A DNA stretch of 64,000 bases, from the NCBI RefSeq assembly GCF_039524015.1, contig NZ_BAAAGF010000003.1, positions 310,001 to 374,000 on the forward strand. Direction: 5' to 3'. The notes beneath the pieces were generated by a model that did no database searches, was not told the origin of the DNA, and saw only the letters and a program-made list of their open reading frames with translations. Made by a program: the position numbers and the translations under genes. Source of the stretch: Gaetbulibacter_B jejuensis (GTDB lineage: Bacteria; Bacteroidota; Bacteroidia; Flavobacteriales; Flavobacteriaceae). Positions 8,196 through 17,153 of the stretch are shown one piece after another (within the stretch, counting starts at the first letter, position 1; every line of letters begins with the position of its first letter).

Positions 8196-9839
8196 ATGGA
8201 TTTAAACTTCAACAAAAACGAAGATCATAATAAATTATTGGTTTCTGAACTTAAGAAACGACTTGCAAAAGTAAAACTTGGCGGTGGCGAAAAGCGTATT
8301 GAAAAACATCACGCTAAAGGAAAAATGACTGCTAGAGAACGTATTGATTATTTGCTTGATGATAAAGCCAAAAGTATTGAAATTGGCGCTTTTGCAGGTG
8401 ATGACATGTATAAAGAACATGGTGGTTGTCCGTCTGGTGGTGTTGTGGTAAAAATTGGTTATATAAAAGGGAAACAATGTATTGTAGTGGCTAATGACGC
8501 GACTGTGAAAGCTGGTGCGTGGTTTCCTATAACTGGAAAAAAGAATTTGCGCGCACAAGAGCTTGCGATTGAAAACAAATTGCCAATTATTTACCTTGTG
8601 GATTCGGCTGGTGTGTATTTGCCAATGCAAGACGAAATTTTCCCTGATAAGGAGCATTTTGGTCGTATTTTTAGAAACAATGCCATTATGAGCAGTATGG
8701 GCATTACACAAATTGCTGCTGTAATGGGTAGCTGTGTTGCTGGTGGTGCTTACTTACCTATTATGAGTGACGAAGCGCTTATTGTGGACAAAACAGGAAG
8801 TATCTTTCTTGCTGGTAGTTATTTGGTAAAAGCGGCTATTGGCGAAAGTATTGATAACGAAACGCTCGGTGGTGCAACAACGCATAGTGAAATTAGCGGT
8901 GTTACGGACTACAAGGCTAAAGATGATAAAGATGCATTGGATAAAATAAAAAATATTGTTGATAAAATAGGTGATTTTGACAAAGCTGGTTTTAATCGTA
9001 CTGCTGCAAAAAAACCTAAAGAAAACCCACAAGATATTTATGGTATTTTACCTAAAAGTCGTGCCGATCAATACGATATGTACGAGATTATAAAACGTCT
9101 TGTAGATAATAGTGAGTTTGAAGAATATAAAGCGGGTTACGGACAAACCATTATTACGTGTTATGCCAGAATTGATGGTTGGGCTGTTGGTATTGTTGCA
9201 AATCAGCGTCATATTGTAAAAACTACTGGATCGAAAACCAAACCAGCCGAAATGCAGTTTGGTGGTGTGATTTACAATGATTCTGCCGATAAAGCCACGC
9301 GCTTTATTGCCAATTGTAACCAGAAGAAGATTCCGTTAGTGTTTTTACAAGATGTTACCGGTTTTATGGTAGGTAGTAAGAGTGAACATTCTGGAATCAT
9401 AAAAGATGGAGCTAAAATGGTAAACGCTGTGAGTAATAGTGTGGTGCCAAAATTTACCGTTGTAGTTGGTAATAGTTATGGTGCTGGTAATTATGCGATG
9501 TGTGGTAAGGCTTACGACCCAAGACTTATTTTTGCATGGCCTAGTGCTGAACTTGCTGTAATGAGTGGAAATAGTGCTGCTAAAGTATTATTACAAATAG
9601 AAAAAGCCTCATTAGAGAAACAAGGTGAAAAATTCACCAAAGAGAAAGAAGACGAACTTTACAACAAGATAAAAGCGCGTTACGACAACCAAGTATCGCC
9701 TTACTATGCTGCTGCCAGATTATGGACCGATGCGGTTATTGATCCTTTAGACACCAGAACCTGGATTAGTATGGGTATTGAAGCCGCTAACCATGCTCCT
9801 ATTGAAAAACCTTTTAATTTGGGTGTGTTGCAGGTTTAA
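8196..9839 (+). CDS. Acyl-CoA carboxylase, carboxyltransferase (beta) subunit
   Basis: This 547-residue protein has the paired crotonase-like halves of biotin-dependent carboxyltransferases. The N-terminal half shows KMTARERIDYLLD and GSCVAGGAYLPIMSDEA, and the C-terminal half FLQDVTGFMVG and GNSYGAGNYAMCGKAYDPR. GGAYLP with the late GNSYGAGNYAM fits the methylcrotonyl-CoA / geranyl-CoA carboxylase beta group better than propionyl-CoA carboxylase. It would transfer carboxyl from carboxybiotin to an acyl-CoA, probably in leucine or branched-chain breakdown. No biotin carboxylase partner is nearby, so that subunit must be encoded elsewhere. The structured RNA candidate lies just upstream. Confidence 0.9.
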   Translation: MDLNFNKNEDHNKLLVSELKKRLAKVKLGGGEKRIEKHHAKGKMTARERIDYLLDDKAKSIEIGAFAGDDMYKEHGGCPSGGVVVKIGYIKGKQCIVVANDATVKAGAWFPITGKKNLRAQELAIENKLPIIYLVDSAGVYLPMQDEIFPDKEHFGRIFRNNAIMSSMGITQIAAVMGSCVAGGAYLPIMSDEALIVDKTGSIFLAGSYLVKAAIGESIDNETLGGATTHSEISGVTDYKAKDDKDALDKIKNIVDKIGDFDKAGFNRTAAKKPKENPQDIYGILPKSRADQYDMYEIIKRLVDNSEFEEYKAGYGQTIITCYARIDGWAVGIVANQRHIVKTTGSKTKPAEMQFGGVIYNDSADKATRFIANCNQKKIPLVFLQDVTGFMVGSKSEHSGIIKDGAKMVNAVSNSVVPKFTVVVGNSYGAGNYAMCGKAYDPRLIFAWPSAELAVMSGNSAAKVLLQIEKASLEKQGEKFTKEKEDELYNKIKARYDNQVSPYYAAARLWTDAVIDPLDTRTWISMGIEAANHAPIEKPFNLGVLQV

Positions 9840-9842
9840 CTT

Positions 9843-9894
9843 AAAAACGCTTTGCTTTCTTATGAAAAATTTATTTTTGATTTTATTCGTTTTA
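9843..9894 (+). repeat. 52-bp direct repeat, copy 1 (leader, start codon, signal peptide)
   Basis: This copy is identical over 52 bases to 11562-11613. It spans 19 bases of leader, the ATG and the first 11 codons. The sequences diverge immediately outside. Confidence 0.95.
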
Positions 9895-10719
9895 ATAAGT
9901 TCAATAAGTATTGGGCAAAATAATTTAGATATTAATAGAAAGTATGTAAGTATAAAAAGCTTAAAAAATTCAAAAAATATCAATTTAAAAAATGCAATTT
10001 ATCTTGAAAACGACACACTAGTTGTTGAAAAAAGTATTCCAATGGGAGAATTTGAGGTTGATTTTGGAGATTTTGACCCTGAATTTATTGAACACTATAA
10101 GGACGCTGTTTTTGGAAATAAAGAAACTAGACGAAAAAACTTCAAATTATCTCATGTTAAATTATGGACATCTGACATCAAAGTTTATTTTGATAAAAGT
10201 GTTGATAAGAAGACAAAAAAAGAACTAAGTTCTTTTTTTAATGAAATCTCAAAAAATTCTAATTCTTTAAAAATAAGTGTCGTTTCAAAATTAGAACTCT
10301 CTAATTATTTAATCTACTATATTAATTCAAAAAAAGATAAAGAGCATCCTAATATTATTCAACAAAAACCAATAACCTATAATTTATTACACTCTAACAA
10401 CAAATTCTACAGTGGTGTTTTACGATTAAATACTTTATCTTTTTTTTCATTTAATGATCAAATCAATAGTCTAAAAGTTCAATTCTTCAAATCTTTAGGT
10501 CAATTTTGGTTGATTAACAATGTACCATGTGAAAGCATACTAGCTGATTGCTATAGTCCAACCAAAAGGCTTACTGATTTAGATTTTAATATTTTAAATT
10601 TTCACTATAAAAACGTTTATGATTCTGATGTAACCATCTTTAATTACGAACGTTTAATTGAAAAATATTCTTTATTAAAAAAAGAGCATCCAACCCAAAC
10701 TAAATTTATAATTGATTAA
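9862..10719 (+). CDS. Secreted protein of unknown function, paralog of 10724-11557
   Basis: I chose the ATG at 9862, giving 285 residues with a clean signal peptide (MKNLFLILFVLISSISIGQ). The longer frame from 9778 would overlap the carboxylase gene and hide the signal. The mature part is Lys/Asn-rich. It shares a common core with the next gene: YKDAVF, KLWTSDIKVYFDKSVDKKTKKEL, a late SLG, then a Cys-rich CESILADCYS and DLDFNILNFHY. The ending faintly recalls DUF2927-type degenerate metalloprotease proteins (late LG helix, Cys pair, D..LL..LY), but the metal-binding His residues are not seen. Function unknown. Confidence 0.75.
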   Translation: MKNLFLILFVLISSISIGQNNLDINRKYVSIKSLKNSKNINLKNAIYLENDTLVVEKSIPMGEFEVDFGDFDPEFIEHYKDAVFGNKETRRKNFKLSHVKLWTSDIKVYFDKSVDKKTKKELSSFFNEISKNSNSLKISVVSKLELSNYLIYYINSKKDKEHPNIIQQKPITYNLLHSNNKFYSGVLRLNTLSFFSFNDQINSLKVQFFKSLGQFWLINNVPCESILADCYSPTKRLTDLDFNILNFHYKNVYDSDVTIFNYERLIEKYSLLKKEHPTQTKFIID

Positions 10720-10723
10720 ACTA

Positions 10724-11557
10724 ATGGTATTGCACAAAAAAAACAACTTCTTCATTATAGCTTTAGTGCTTTTTTTGGGTTCTAATAGCCTTAGGTCTCA
10801 AGATAGCTTAGAGACAAAAAAAATTATTTATAAAGACTCTGTAGTATCATTAAATTATGGAAATAGAACTGATGGAGTTACGGTTCCTTACGAGGAAAGA
10901 GATTCTGTATTTTTAGAATTGTATAAAGATGTTGTTTTTCAAAGCAGTAAACATTGGAAGAAACATGTTAAAGAAAAGCAAACCATAAAATATTGGAAAG
11001 ATGAAGTAAAATTATTTTTTGACAAAACTGTCGATAAAACTGTTAAAAAAGAACTTTTAAAGTTTGCTTTAGATTTATCTGATAAAGTTGATTCTTTAAA
11101 AATTAGAGAAGTTAATTCTAAAAATGATGCTAATTATTTTATCTATAGCTTAAATTCAGAAAAAGATTATAAATACGAACAAAGAATAAAAGGAAAAGAT
11201 GGAGTTGGCTATTATATAAATTGGGATGGAAAGCAACAGTTTTACAAGTGTATGTTAGAATTAAATCCTCAAATTTTATTCAATAAAGAACGATTAATAT
11301 TTGATGCTAAGAAAGATTTTTTCTCTTCTTTAGGCTTTTTTCATAAAACAGTAATATTATCATGTGATAGTTTTTTGGCTGAATGCAATTCATCTATAAT
11401 CGAGCTCTCAAAAATAGATTTAGAAATTCTAAGATATCATTATTCTTATGGTATTTGTAAAGGCACTGATTTAAAAACTTTTGAAGATCAACATGAAAGA
11501 GCTAAAGAAATACTAAATACCACAAATCATACTATGTTATTTCTTCATAAAGACTAA
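10724..11557 (+). CDS. Secreted protein of unknown function, paralog of 9862-10719
   Basis: I chose the ATG at 10724, four bases after the previous stop; a TTG at 10712 would overlap that stop. The product has 277 residues with a signal peptide (FFIIALVLFLGSNSLRSQ). It aligns along its length with the preceding gene: YKDVVF, YWKDEVKLFFDKTVDKTVKKEL, FFSSLGFF, SCDSFLAECNSS and DLEILRYHYS. The two Cys of the late motif are kept in both, suggesting a disulfide in an exported protein. The pair is probably a tandem duplication that has since diverged strongly. No enzyme motif is recognised. Confidence 0.75.
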   Translation: MVLHKKNNFFIIALVLFLGSNSLRSQDSLETKKIIYKDSVVSLNYGNRTDGVTVPYEERDSVFLELYKDVVFQSSKHWKKHVKEKQTIKYWKDEVKLFFDKTVDKTVKKELLKFALDLSDKVDSLKIREVNSKNDANYFIYSLNSEKDYKYEQRIKGKDGVGYYINWDGKQQFYKCMLELNPQILFNKERLIFDAKKDFFSSLGFFHKTVILSCDSFLAECNSSIIELSKIDLEILRYHYSYGICKGTDLKTFEDQHERAKEILNTTNHTMLFLHKD

Positions 11558-11561
11558 AAAC

Positions 11562-11613
11562 AAAAACGCTTTGCTTTCTTATGAAAAATTTATTTTTGAT
11601 TTTATTCGTTTTA
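11562..11613 (+). repeat. 52-bp direct repeat, copy 2
   Basis: This copy is identical to 9843-9894, again covering leader, ATG and signal-peptide codons. Here the signal continues as a lipobox, whereas copy 1 continues as an ordinary signal peptide. Confidence 0.95.
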
Positions 11614-12129
11614 TTTGCCTTTTCCTGTAAATCTACTAAAAACAATACTGAAAAGAATACGAAAGACTACACCCTTTCAGATATAAAAACAAGTACGTCA
11701 TCAATAGAAGTTGGAGAACTAAAAAAGCAAGAAATTGTTGATTTAAAAAAATATTTAAAAGAAACTTTCAATAAAGATTTAGATAGTTTAAAATATTTAA
11801 CCATATCATATTTAAAGTCCAAGAATAAATGTTGGTACGATAATTATCAAAATATAAGTAGTGATAGTAACAAAGACTTATTAAATAAATTGAAAACAAA
11901 AATGAATTCCGATTTATTAATAGCTCATTATGATTCAGGCTACAACTCTTTTTACAGCTTACATGATGAAAAAAAAATTATTTCATCACTTTTTGACAGA
12001 GGTTATGAAACCTGTGATTTTATGTTAACCATCAACAGCATGGGTGTATACCTATTTAAAACAAGTCATTTTAGTATTGATGCTTCAAATGCATTTACAA
12101 ATGAATTAAAAAAACTAGAAACAAATTAG
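11581..12129 (+). CDS. Lipoprotein of unknown function
   Basis: This 182-residue protein has a lipobox signal (FAFSCKS, Cys about residue 16). Its first 11 codons and leader are base-for-base the same as those of the gene at 9862, but the rest of the protein is unrelated to it by eye. The mature part is Lys/Asn/Ser-rich with no motif I recognise. Its end overlaps the end of the convergent menE by four bases. It was probably placed here by recombination through the shared start region or by duplication of the cluster and later replacement. Confidence 0.7.
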   Translation: MKNLFLILFVLFAFSCKSTKNNTEKNTKDYTLSDIKTSTSSIEVGELKKQEIVDLKKYLKETFNKDLDSLKYLTISYLKSKNKCWYDNYQNISSDSNKDLLNKLKTKMNSDLLIAHYDSGYNSFYSLHDEKKIISSLFDRGYETCDFMLTINSMGVYLFKTSHFSIDASNAFTNELKKLETN

Positions 12130-13184
12130 TTTAATTTACTTAGCGTTTTAGCCCTCTGGATTTTTTTCGATGACGTCTCAGCAAATTGTTCTACAGAAAA
12201 TATTTGTTTTGGCACTTCGTATTTTTCTAAATCAGAAAAAATAGCTGTATCTAATTCAGTTGATTGTCCTTCTAAAACCAATACCACACGTTCTCCCAAA
12301 GTGTCATCTGGTTGAGAAGCCACAAAAAAACGTTGGCTTATTTTTCCGTCTAGCTTTGCTTCAATTTGCTCAGGAAATAATTTAACACCACCTGAGTTAA
12401 TCATATTATCATAACGACCTATAACCTCAAATTCTGTTTTAGAATATAATTTTACAATATCGTTGGTTACAATAGTTTTGCCTGTAAGCTTTGGCGCTTC
12501 AACCACTAAACAGTTTCTATCATCTTGTGATATTTTAACGTCTTTTAATAGTTTAAAATGCGCTTCTCCTTTGTAATTATTTAATGGTTTTATAGCGATA
12601 TGGCTTAAGGTTTCTGCCATACCATAAGTAGCAAATACTTTTGTTTTTAATGGCTCAATATCTTTTAATAATGATTTTGAAACTGCAGCTCCTCCAACAA
12701 TTAATGTATTTATATTTTGTAGTCTTTTCAATGATTTTTGTAGTTGCATTGGTACCATAGCACAAAATTTATATGGCTTTTCATCGTCATAAGCTGGTAG
12801 TGTACTTGGTTCAACAATGTCCAGTTCTAAACCTAAAATCATTGCTCTTACTAGCATCATCTTACCTGCAATAAAGTTTGTAGGCAAACAATGTAATGCT
12901 GTATCTCCTGGAGATAGCTTAAACCTATTCCCTGTTGCTATTGCAGAATTTACCATAGCTTGCTTGCTTACTTTTATAAGCTTAGGGTTACCTGTAGAAC
13001 CTGAGGTTTTCACATACAGAAAATCCTTTTCGTCTAACCAATCTAAAAGAAAATTGCCTATAATTTTTTCATAAGCTTCACCTTCTTTTATTAAACTATA
13101 CGAGACTTCTTTAAGCTCCTCATGGTTATAACTAGTGTTATTAAGCTTAAATTTTAAATGTATCTTGTCAAAAGTAGGAATCAT
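12126..13184 (-). CDS. menE: o-Succinylbenzoate-CoA ligase MenE (short form)
   Basis: This 352-residue AMP-forming acyl-CoA synthetase shows the P-loop YVKTSGSTGNPK, the adenine/aryl site ATYGMAETLSH and GRYDNMINSGGVKLFPEQIE, and a C-terminal SSKKIQRAK with the catalytic-lysine region. It is shorter than the 450-500 residue MenE of Bacillus because the N-terminal region is reduced, as I recall for Bacteroidota MenE. It activates o-succinylbenzoate with CoA for MenB. It stands alone here; menC follows 5 kb later and menAB 13 kb later. Placement within the dispersed men set supports the call over a generic ligase. Confidence 0.88.
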   Translation of the reverse strand: MIPTFDKIHLKFKLNNTSYNHEELKEVSYSLIKEGEAYEKIIGNFLLDWLDEKDFLYVKTSGSTGNPKLIKVSKQAMVNSAIATGNRFKLSPGDTALHCLPTNFIAGKMMLVRAMILGLELDIVEPSTLPAYDDEKPYKFCAMVPMQLQKSLKRLQNINTLIVGGAAVSKSLLKDIEPLKTKVFATYGMAETLSHIAIKPLNNYKGEAHFKLLKDVKISQDDRNCLVVEAPKLTGKTIVTNDIVKLYSKTEFEVIGRYDNMINSGGVKLFPEQIEAKLDGKISQRFFVASQPDDTLGERVVLVLEGQSTELDTAIFSDLEKYEVPKQIFSVEQFAETSSKKIQRAKTLSKLN

Positions 13185-13286
13185 TTTTGGTATGATATTA
13201 GATGTGTTAAAATTATAGTATTTTTAACGAATTGTACTAAAAATTTAAAATTAAAAAAATATATATTTGACAATAAAGCACGAATT

Positions 13287-15170
13287 ATGAAGAAGTCCCT
13301 GTTAATCCTATTGTTATGTCCTCTTTTTCTATTTGCTCAAGATTTTTCGAACGAGGATTATATTTATTTAAAACGTCACGAGCACATAAAAATTGGTTTA
13401 AAAAATCACAAGTTTGATATTGCCAAAAACATATCAGAACAAGCTGAATTTTTAACTTCTAACAAACTTTATTTTGCTAACGAATCTATGCACTTTGACA
13501 GCTTTACTTCAATAGAAGATATTGATGCTTACACCTACATTCCTAGTCAAGATAAAAAAGTAAAGGTAGATTATATCGAAACCAAACGTGCTTTTGACAA
13601 TGGTGTGTTTTACAGTGACCAAGAGTCTAAAAACTTTATTTTTCCTGCTGTTACTAAAGGTGCAATTACCAATTTAAGCTATAAAGAAATTATTAAAGAC
13701 CCTCATTTTTTAGGACTATTCAGATTTGGAACTTATGTGCCTACTAAAAGTGCGCAACTCTCTATTGAGTTTCCTAAAAATGTAAATATTGGGTACATCG
13801 ATTTTAATACCGAAAACATAAATCTAGACTTCAAAAAAGAAGACACCAAAAACGGTTACACTTACACTTGGACTGTAGATAATATTAAAGGCTACCAAGG
13901 TGAAGAAGACAGTGAAGCTATTCTGTATTATTTACCACACATTATCGTTTACATCAAAAACTATGAAGAAGACGGTAAAGTCCACAATGTATTAAACGAT
14001 GTAAATGATTTATACAAATGGTACAGCTCTTTGGTTGATCAAATAGATACGTCTTCTCTACAAAAAGTATATGCTATTGCTGAAGACATCACAAAAGACC
14101 TTACTACCGATAGAGAAAAAGCCGAAACCATTTTTAATTGGGTACAAGACAATATTACTTATGTTGCTTTTGAAGATGGTCTTGGAGGATTTATTCCTCG
14201 TGGTGCTGCAAGTGTTTGTGACAAGCGTTATGGCGATTGTAAAGACATGGCAAACTTGCTCTACGAAATGCTTAATCATGTAGGTATTGAATCTTACAGA
14301 ACTTGGATTGGAACTAGAGACAGACACTATTCTTATTTTGAAGTACCTACTCCAATGGTAGACAACCACATGATAACAACTGCTATGGTAGAAAACGACA
14401 CTATATTTTTAGATGCTACTGATAGTTATGTGCCTTTTGGAATGCCTAGTGAGTTTACACAAACCAAAGAAGCGCTTTTAGGTATTGATGCTGATAATTT
14501 CAAAGTTATCAAAGTACCTGTTCAAAATGCAGATAAAAACACATCTACCATTACAAGTCATTTTTCATTAGAAGATGGTATTGTAAAAGTCTCTGAAAAA
14601 AGAGCGCTTAAAGGTTATGAAAAAGTGAATTTCATTTCAGATTACACCTATAAAAAAGATGATAAAACCGAAGAGGAGTTCCTAAATACTACGTTATCTC
14701 TTGGAAACAACAAGACCAACTACTCCAACATTACTCTGGAGAATTTTGATAACAAAAGTACTCCATTACAATTAGGTTACGACCTTAGTATTGATAGTTA
14801 TGCTAAAACTATTGGCAATAAAACGTATATTAACCTAAACATAGACAGATCGTTATCAAACAGCAGTATTGATTTAGAAGACCGAAAATACAGCAAGAAA
14901 ATTGACCATGAGTTTATAAAAAGCTTCACCACAACGTTTAAAGTTCCTGAAGGCTACAAAGTAAACTATGTTCCTAAAGACCTTACGTTTGATAACCCAA
15001 AGTATGGTTACAGCATTTCTTACACTGTAGATGAAGATACCATTACTCAAAACAAATCTATTTATGTAAAAACGCTAAGCATTCAAAACAAAGATTTTGA
15101 AACTTGGAACAGCTTTATCAAAAGCCTTATAAAAGCCTACAAAAAAAGTATAATAATAGAAAAGATATAA
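13287..15170 (+). CDS. DUF3857 / transglutaminase-like exported protein, catalytic triad intact
   Basis: I chose the ATG at 13287 because it opens a signal peptide (SLLILLLCPLFLFAQ); the longer frame from 13158 overlaps menE antisense and has none. The 627-residue product has an N-terminal DUF3857 beta-rich domain, then a transglutaminase-like core with Cys318 in KRYGDCKDMANLLYEML, His in MVDNHMITTAMV and Asp in FLDATDSYVPFG, so the Cys-His-Asp triad is present. A C-terminal beta-rich region follows. It probably acts in the periplasm as a protease or amidase-like enzyme on unknown substrates. It is translationally coupled to a paralog. Confidence 0.88.
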   Translation: MKKSLLILLLCPLFLFAQDFSNEDYIYLKRHEHIKIGLKNHKFDIAKNISEQAEFLTSNKLYFANESMHFDSFTSIEDIDAYTYIPSQDKKVKVDYIETKRAFDNGVFYSDQESKNFIFPAVTKGAITNLSYKEIIKDPHFLGLFRFGTYVPTKSAQLSIEFPKNVNIGYIDFNTENINLDFKKEDTKNGYTYTWTVDNIKGYQGEEDSEAILYYLPHIIVYIKNYEEDGKVHNVLNDVNDLYKWYSSLVDQIDTSSLQKVYAIAEDITKDLTTDREKAETIFNWVQDNITYVAFEDGLGGFIPRGAASVCDKRYGDCKDMANLLYEMLNHVGIESYRTWIGTRDRHYSYFEVPTPMVDNHMITTAMVENDTIFLDATDSYVPFGMPSEFTQTKEALLGIDADNFKVIKVPVQNADKNTSTITSHFSLEDGIVKVSEKRALKGYEKVNFISDYTYKKDDKTEEEFLNTTLSLGNNKTNYSNITLENFDNKSTPLQLGYDLSIDSYAKTIGNKTYINLNIDRSLSNSSIDLEDRKYSKKIDHEFIKSFTTTFKVPEGYKVNYVPKDLTFDNPKYGYSISYTVDEDTITQNKSIYVKTLSIQNKDFETWNSFIKSLIKAYKKSIIIEKI

Positions 15171-17104
15171 TGATAAAAAAAGCATTGATTGTATTACTAT
15201 TTGTAAGTACAAGTAGTAGTTTTTCCCAACATTTTAGAACCTACGATTGGACCGAAAAGCCTAAACTTCATAAACTATCTGCTGAAGATGAAAAAGAATC
15301 CTCAATAGGTATTTTAAAAAAGCATATTGTTGAATACGCGTCTAGTATGATGTCTCCTGAGCCCAAACGCTATGAGACCGAACATACCATCACACGAGTA
15401 AACGATGATAAAGGTATTGCAAGACACAACACAGTTTACATCCCAATGTACGAAGTAAAAAAGGTTGTAGACATAAAAGCAAGAACCATTAACGCCAAAG
15501 GAAAAGTTACTGTGCTTAACCAAGACAATATTAAAGAGGTTAAAAATGTTGACGAATATGGAGACTTCAAGATTTTTGCTATTGAAGGTGTTGAAAAAGG
15601 TTCAGAAATAGAAGTGCTTTACACAGTTGAAAAAGAGTTTGACATGTATGGTTCAGAAACTATGCAGAGCAACTACAAAATCAACGAAGCACAGTTTATT
15701 TTTATCACAGGAAAACTTAATTCCAATGTTAAAGCATATAGAACTGACTCTACATTTAAAGACGTTACAATTGATGGTGACAATGCCAAATCGTTGACTT
15801 TAAAAAACATTCCTGCAATGGTTGAAGAAGAATATGCTACACCAGATGCCAATAAAATTACAGTAGTATATCAATGTTTTCCGCAAGGTCAAGACATTAC
15901 CCAAGACATGTTTTGGACTAACGTTTCCAATAATGTTGGCGGAAGATTTTTCCCTGAAACTGCAACCAGTAAAATTGATGCAGATTTAGCTACCATTATC
16001 GAAGGAAAAACTGACCTTTCGGTATTTGAAAAAGCATCTAGAGTAGATAATTTTATTAAAAGTAACTTTAATGTTATCAAAAACAACAATGACGAGCTGT
16101 CTGATTTAGACTATATTCTTAAAAACCGTTCAGCAAGTGACTTTGGTATCATAAAAGTATATGCAAACTTTTTAAAAGCTTTAGATATTGAATACGAAGT
16201 TGTTATTACTGCTAATAGATTTCAGTATAAGTTTGACCCAGACTTCTTTATTCCTAATATGCTTAGAGATTTCTTAATCTACTTACCTACTGAGAAAAAA
16301 TACATCGCTCCTGATAGAATTGAATACAGAGTTGGTGAAGCTCCTTTCAATATTTTAGGCAACTACGGATTGTTTATTAAAAGTGATTTTAGCCACTATT
16401 TCTCTAAAATCTCTCAGGCAGATCCTGATTATAGTCAAGTGAATCGTATTACAGACATTACGTTTACCGAAGATTTTGAAAGCACTATTATCGACATGCA
16501 CCAAGAGTTCACAGGACATTGGTCTGTTACTAACAGAGCTGTTCTTAACTTATCGTCAGAACAAGGTGTAAAAGAGTTCAAAGACTATCTTACAGCTTCT
16601 GGTATTGAAGACAAAGAAAGCTTAAGCTTTGAAACTAAAAATGGGGAAATTAACCAAACAGAATATAACCTACCTTTTATAGTTGAATCTAAGGTGTCTT
16701 CAGAATCCTTAATTGAAGATGCTGGTGACAGTTATATTTTTCAAGCTGGATTAATTATTGGTACACAAAGCGAACTGTACCAGGAAACCGAAAGAGTTAA
16801 CCCAATTGAAATGACTTATCCTAATGAATATAACTACACTATTACAGTTAATATTCCTGAAGGATATACTGTTGAAGGTTTAAGCAGTTTAAATATTGAC
16901 GAAAGCTACAAAGACAGTAAGGGTAACAAAGTATGTAAGTTTGAATCTGGTTATAAGTTAGATGGCAATACATTAGTAATTACCATTCAAGAGTTTTATA
17001 AGACGTTAGAATATGATTTAGACCGTTACGAAGAATTCAGAAATGTAATTAATGCAGCATCCGATTTTAACAAAGCAGCTATTCTATTTAAACCTATAGA
17101 ATAG
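15170..17104 (+). CDS. DUF3857 protein, transglutaminase domain apparently inactive
   Basis: I chose the ATG at 15170, which shares its A with the previous TAA (TAATG), implying translational coupling. It opens a signal peptide (ALIVLLFVSTSSSFSQ). The 644-residue product has the same domain order as its neighbour: DUF3857, transglutaminase-like core, C-terminal beta domain. However, the catalytic-cysteine position reads SASDFGIIKVYANFLKAL where the paralog has GDCKDMANLLYEML, and the His position reads MLRDFLIYLP. Only an Asp near APDRIEY may remain. It is probably a non-catalytic partner or substrate-binding form working with its neighbour in the periplasm. Confidence 0.85.
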   Translation: MIKKALIVLLFVSTSSSFSQHFRTYDWTEKPKLHKLSAEDEKESSIGILKKHIVEYASSMMSPEPKRYETEHTITRVNDDKGIARHNTVYIPMYEVKKVVDIKARTINAKGKVTVLNQDNIKEVKNVDEYGDFKIFAIEGVEKGSEIEVLYTVEKEFDMYGSETMQSNYKINEAQFIFITGKLNSNVKAYRTDSTFKDVTIDGDNAKSLTLKNIPAMVEEEYATPDANKITVVYQCFPQGQDITQDMFWTNVSNNVGGRFFPETATSKIDADLATIIEGKTDLSVFEKASRVDNFIKSNFNVIKNNNDELSDLDYILKNRSASDFGIIKVYANFLKALDIEYEVVITANRFQYKFDPDFFIPNMLRDFLIYLPTEKKYIAPDRIEYRVGEAPFNILGNYGLFIKSDFSHYFSKISQADPDYSQVNRITDITFTEDFESTIIDMHQEFTGHWSVTNRAVLNLSSEQGVKEFKDYLTASGIEDKESLSFETKNGEINQTEYNLPFIVESKVSSESLIEDAGDSYIFQAGLIIGTQSELYQETERVNPIEMTYPNEYNYTITVNIPEGYTVEGLSSLNIDESYKDSKGNKVCKFESGYKLDGNTLVITIQEFYKTLEYDLDRYEEFRNVINAASDFNKAAILFKPIE

Positions 17105-17124
17105 AAAGCAAAAACAAGACAACA

Positions 17125-17153
17125 AAAAAGCGACCAAACGGTCGCTTTTTTTA
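17125..17153 (+). terminator. Terminator after the DUF3857 pair
   Basis: AAAAAGCGACC, loop AAAC, GGTCGCTTTTT plus further T. The perfect 11-bp stem lies between convergent genes and can also serve the CPBP gene. Confidence 0.9.

Noticed and set aside
8235..8711. Antisense reading frame of 158 codons in the carboxylase gene
   Set aside because: Composition is His/Phe/Thr-rich in the way shadow frames are, with no motif; the sense strand is a clear carboxyltransferase.
9778..9861. Upstream start of the exported protein at 9778
   Set aside because: It would overlap the carboxylase gene by about 60 bases and remove the signal peptide; ATG 9862 is preferred.
13158..13286. Upstream start of the first DUF3857 protein
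   Set aside because: The extension lies antisense to menE, is not signal-like, and a proper signal peptide begins at 13287.
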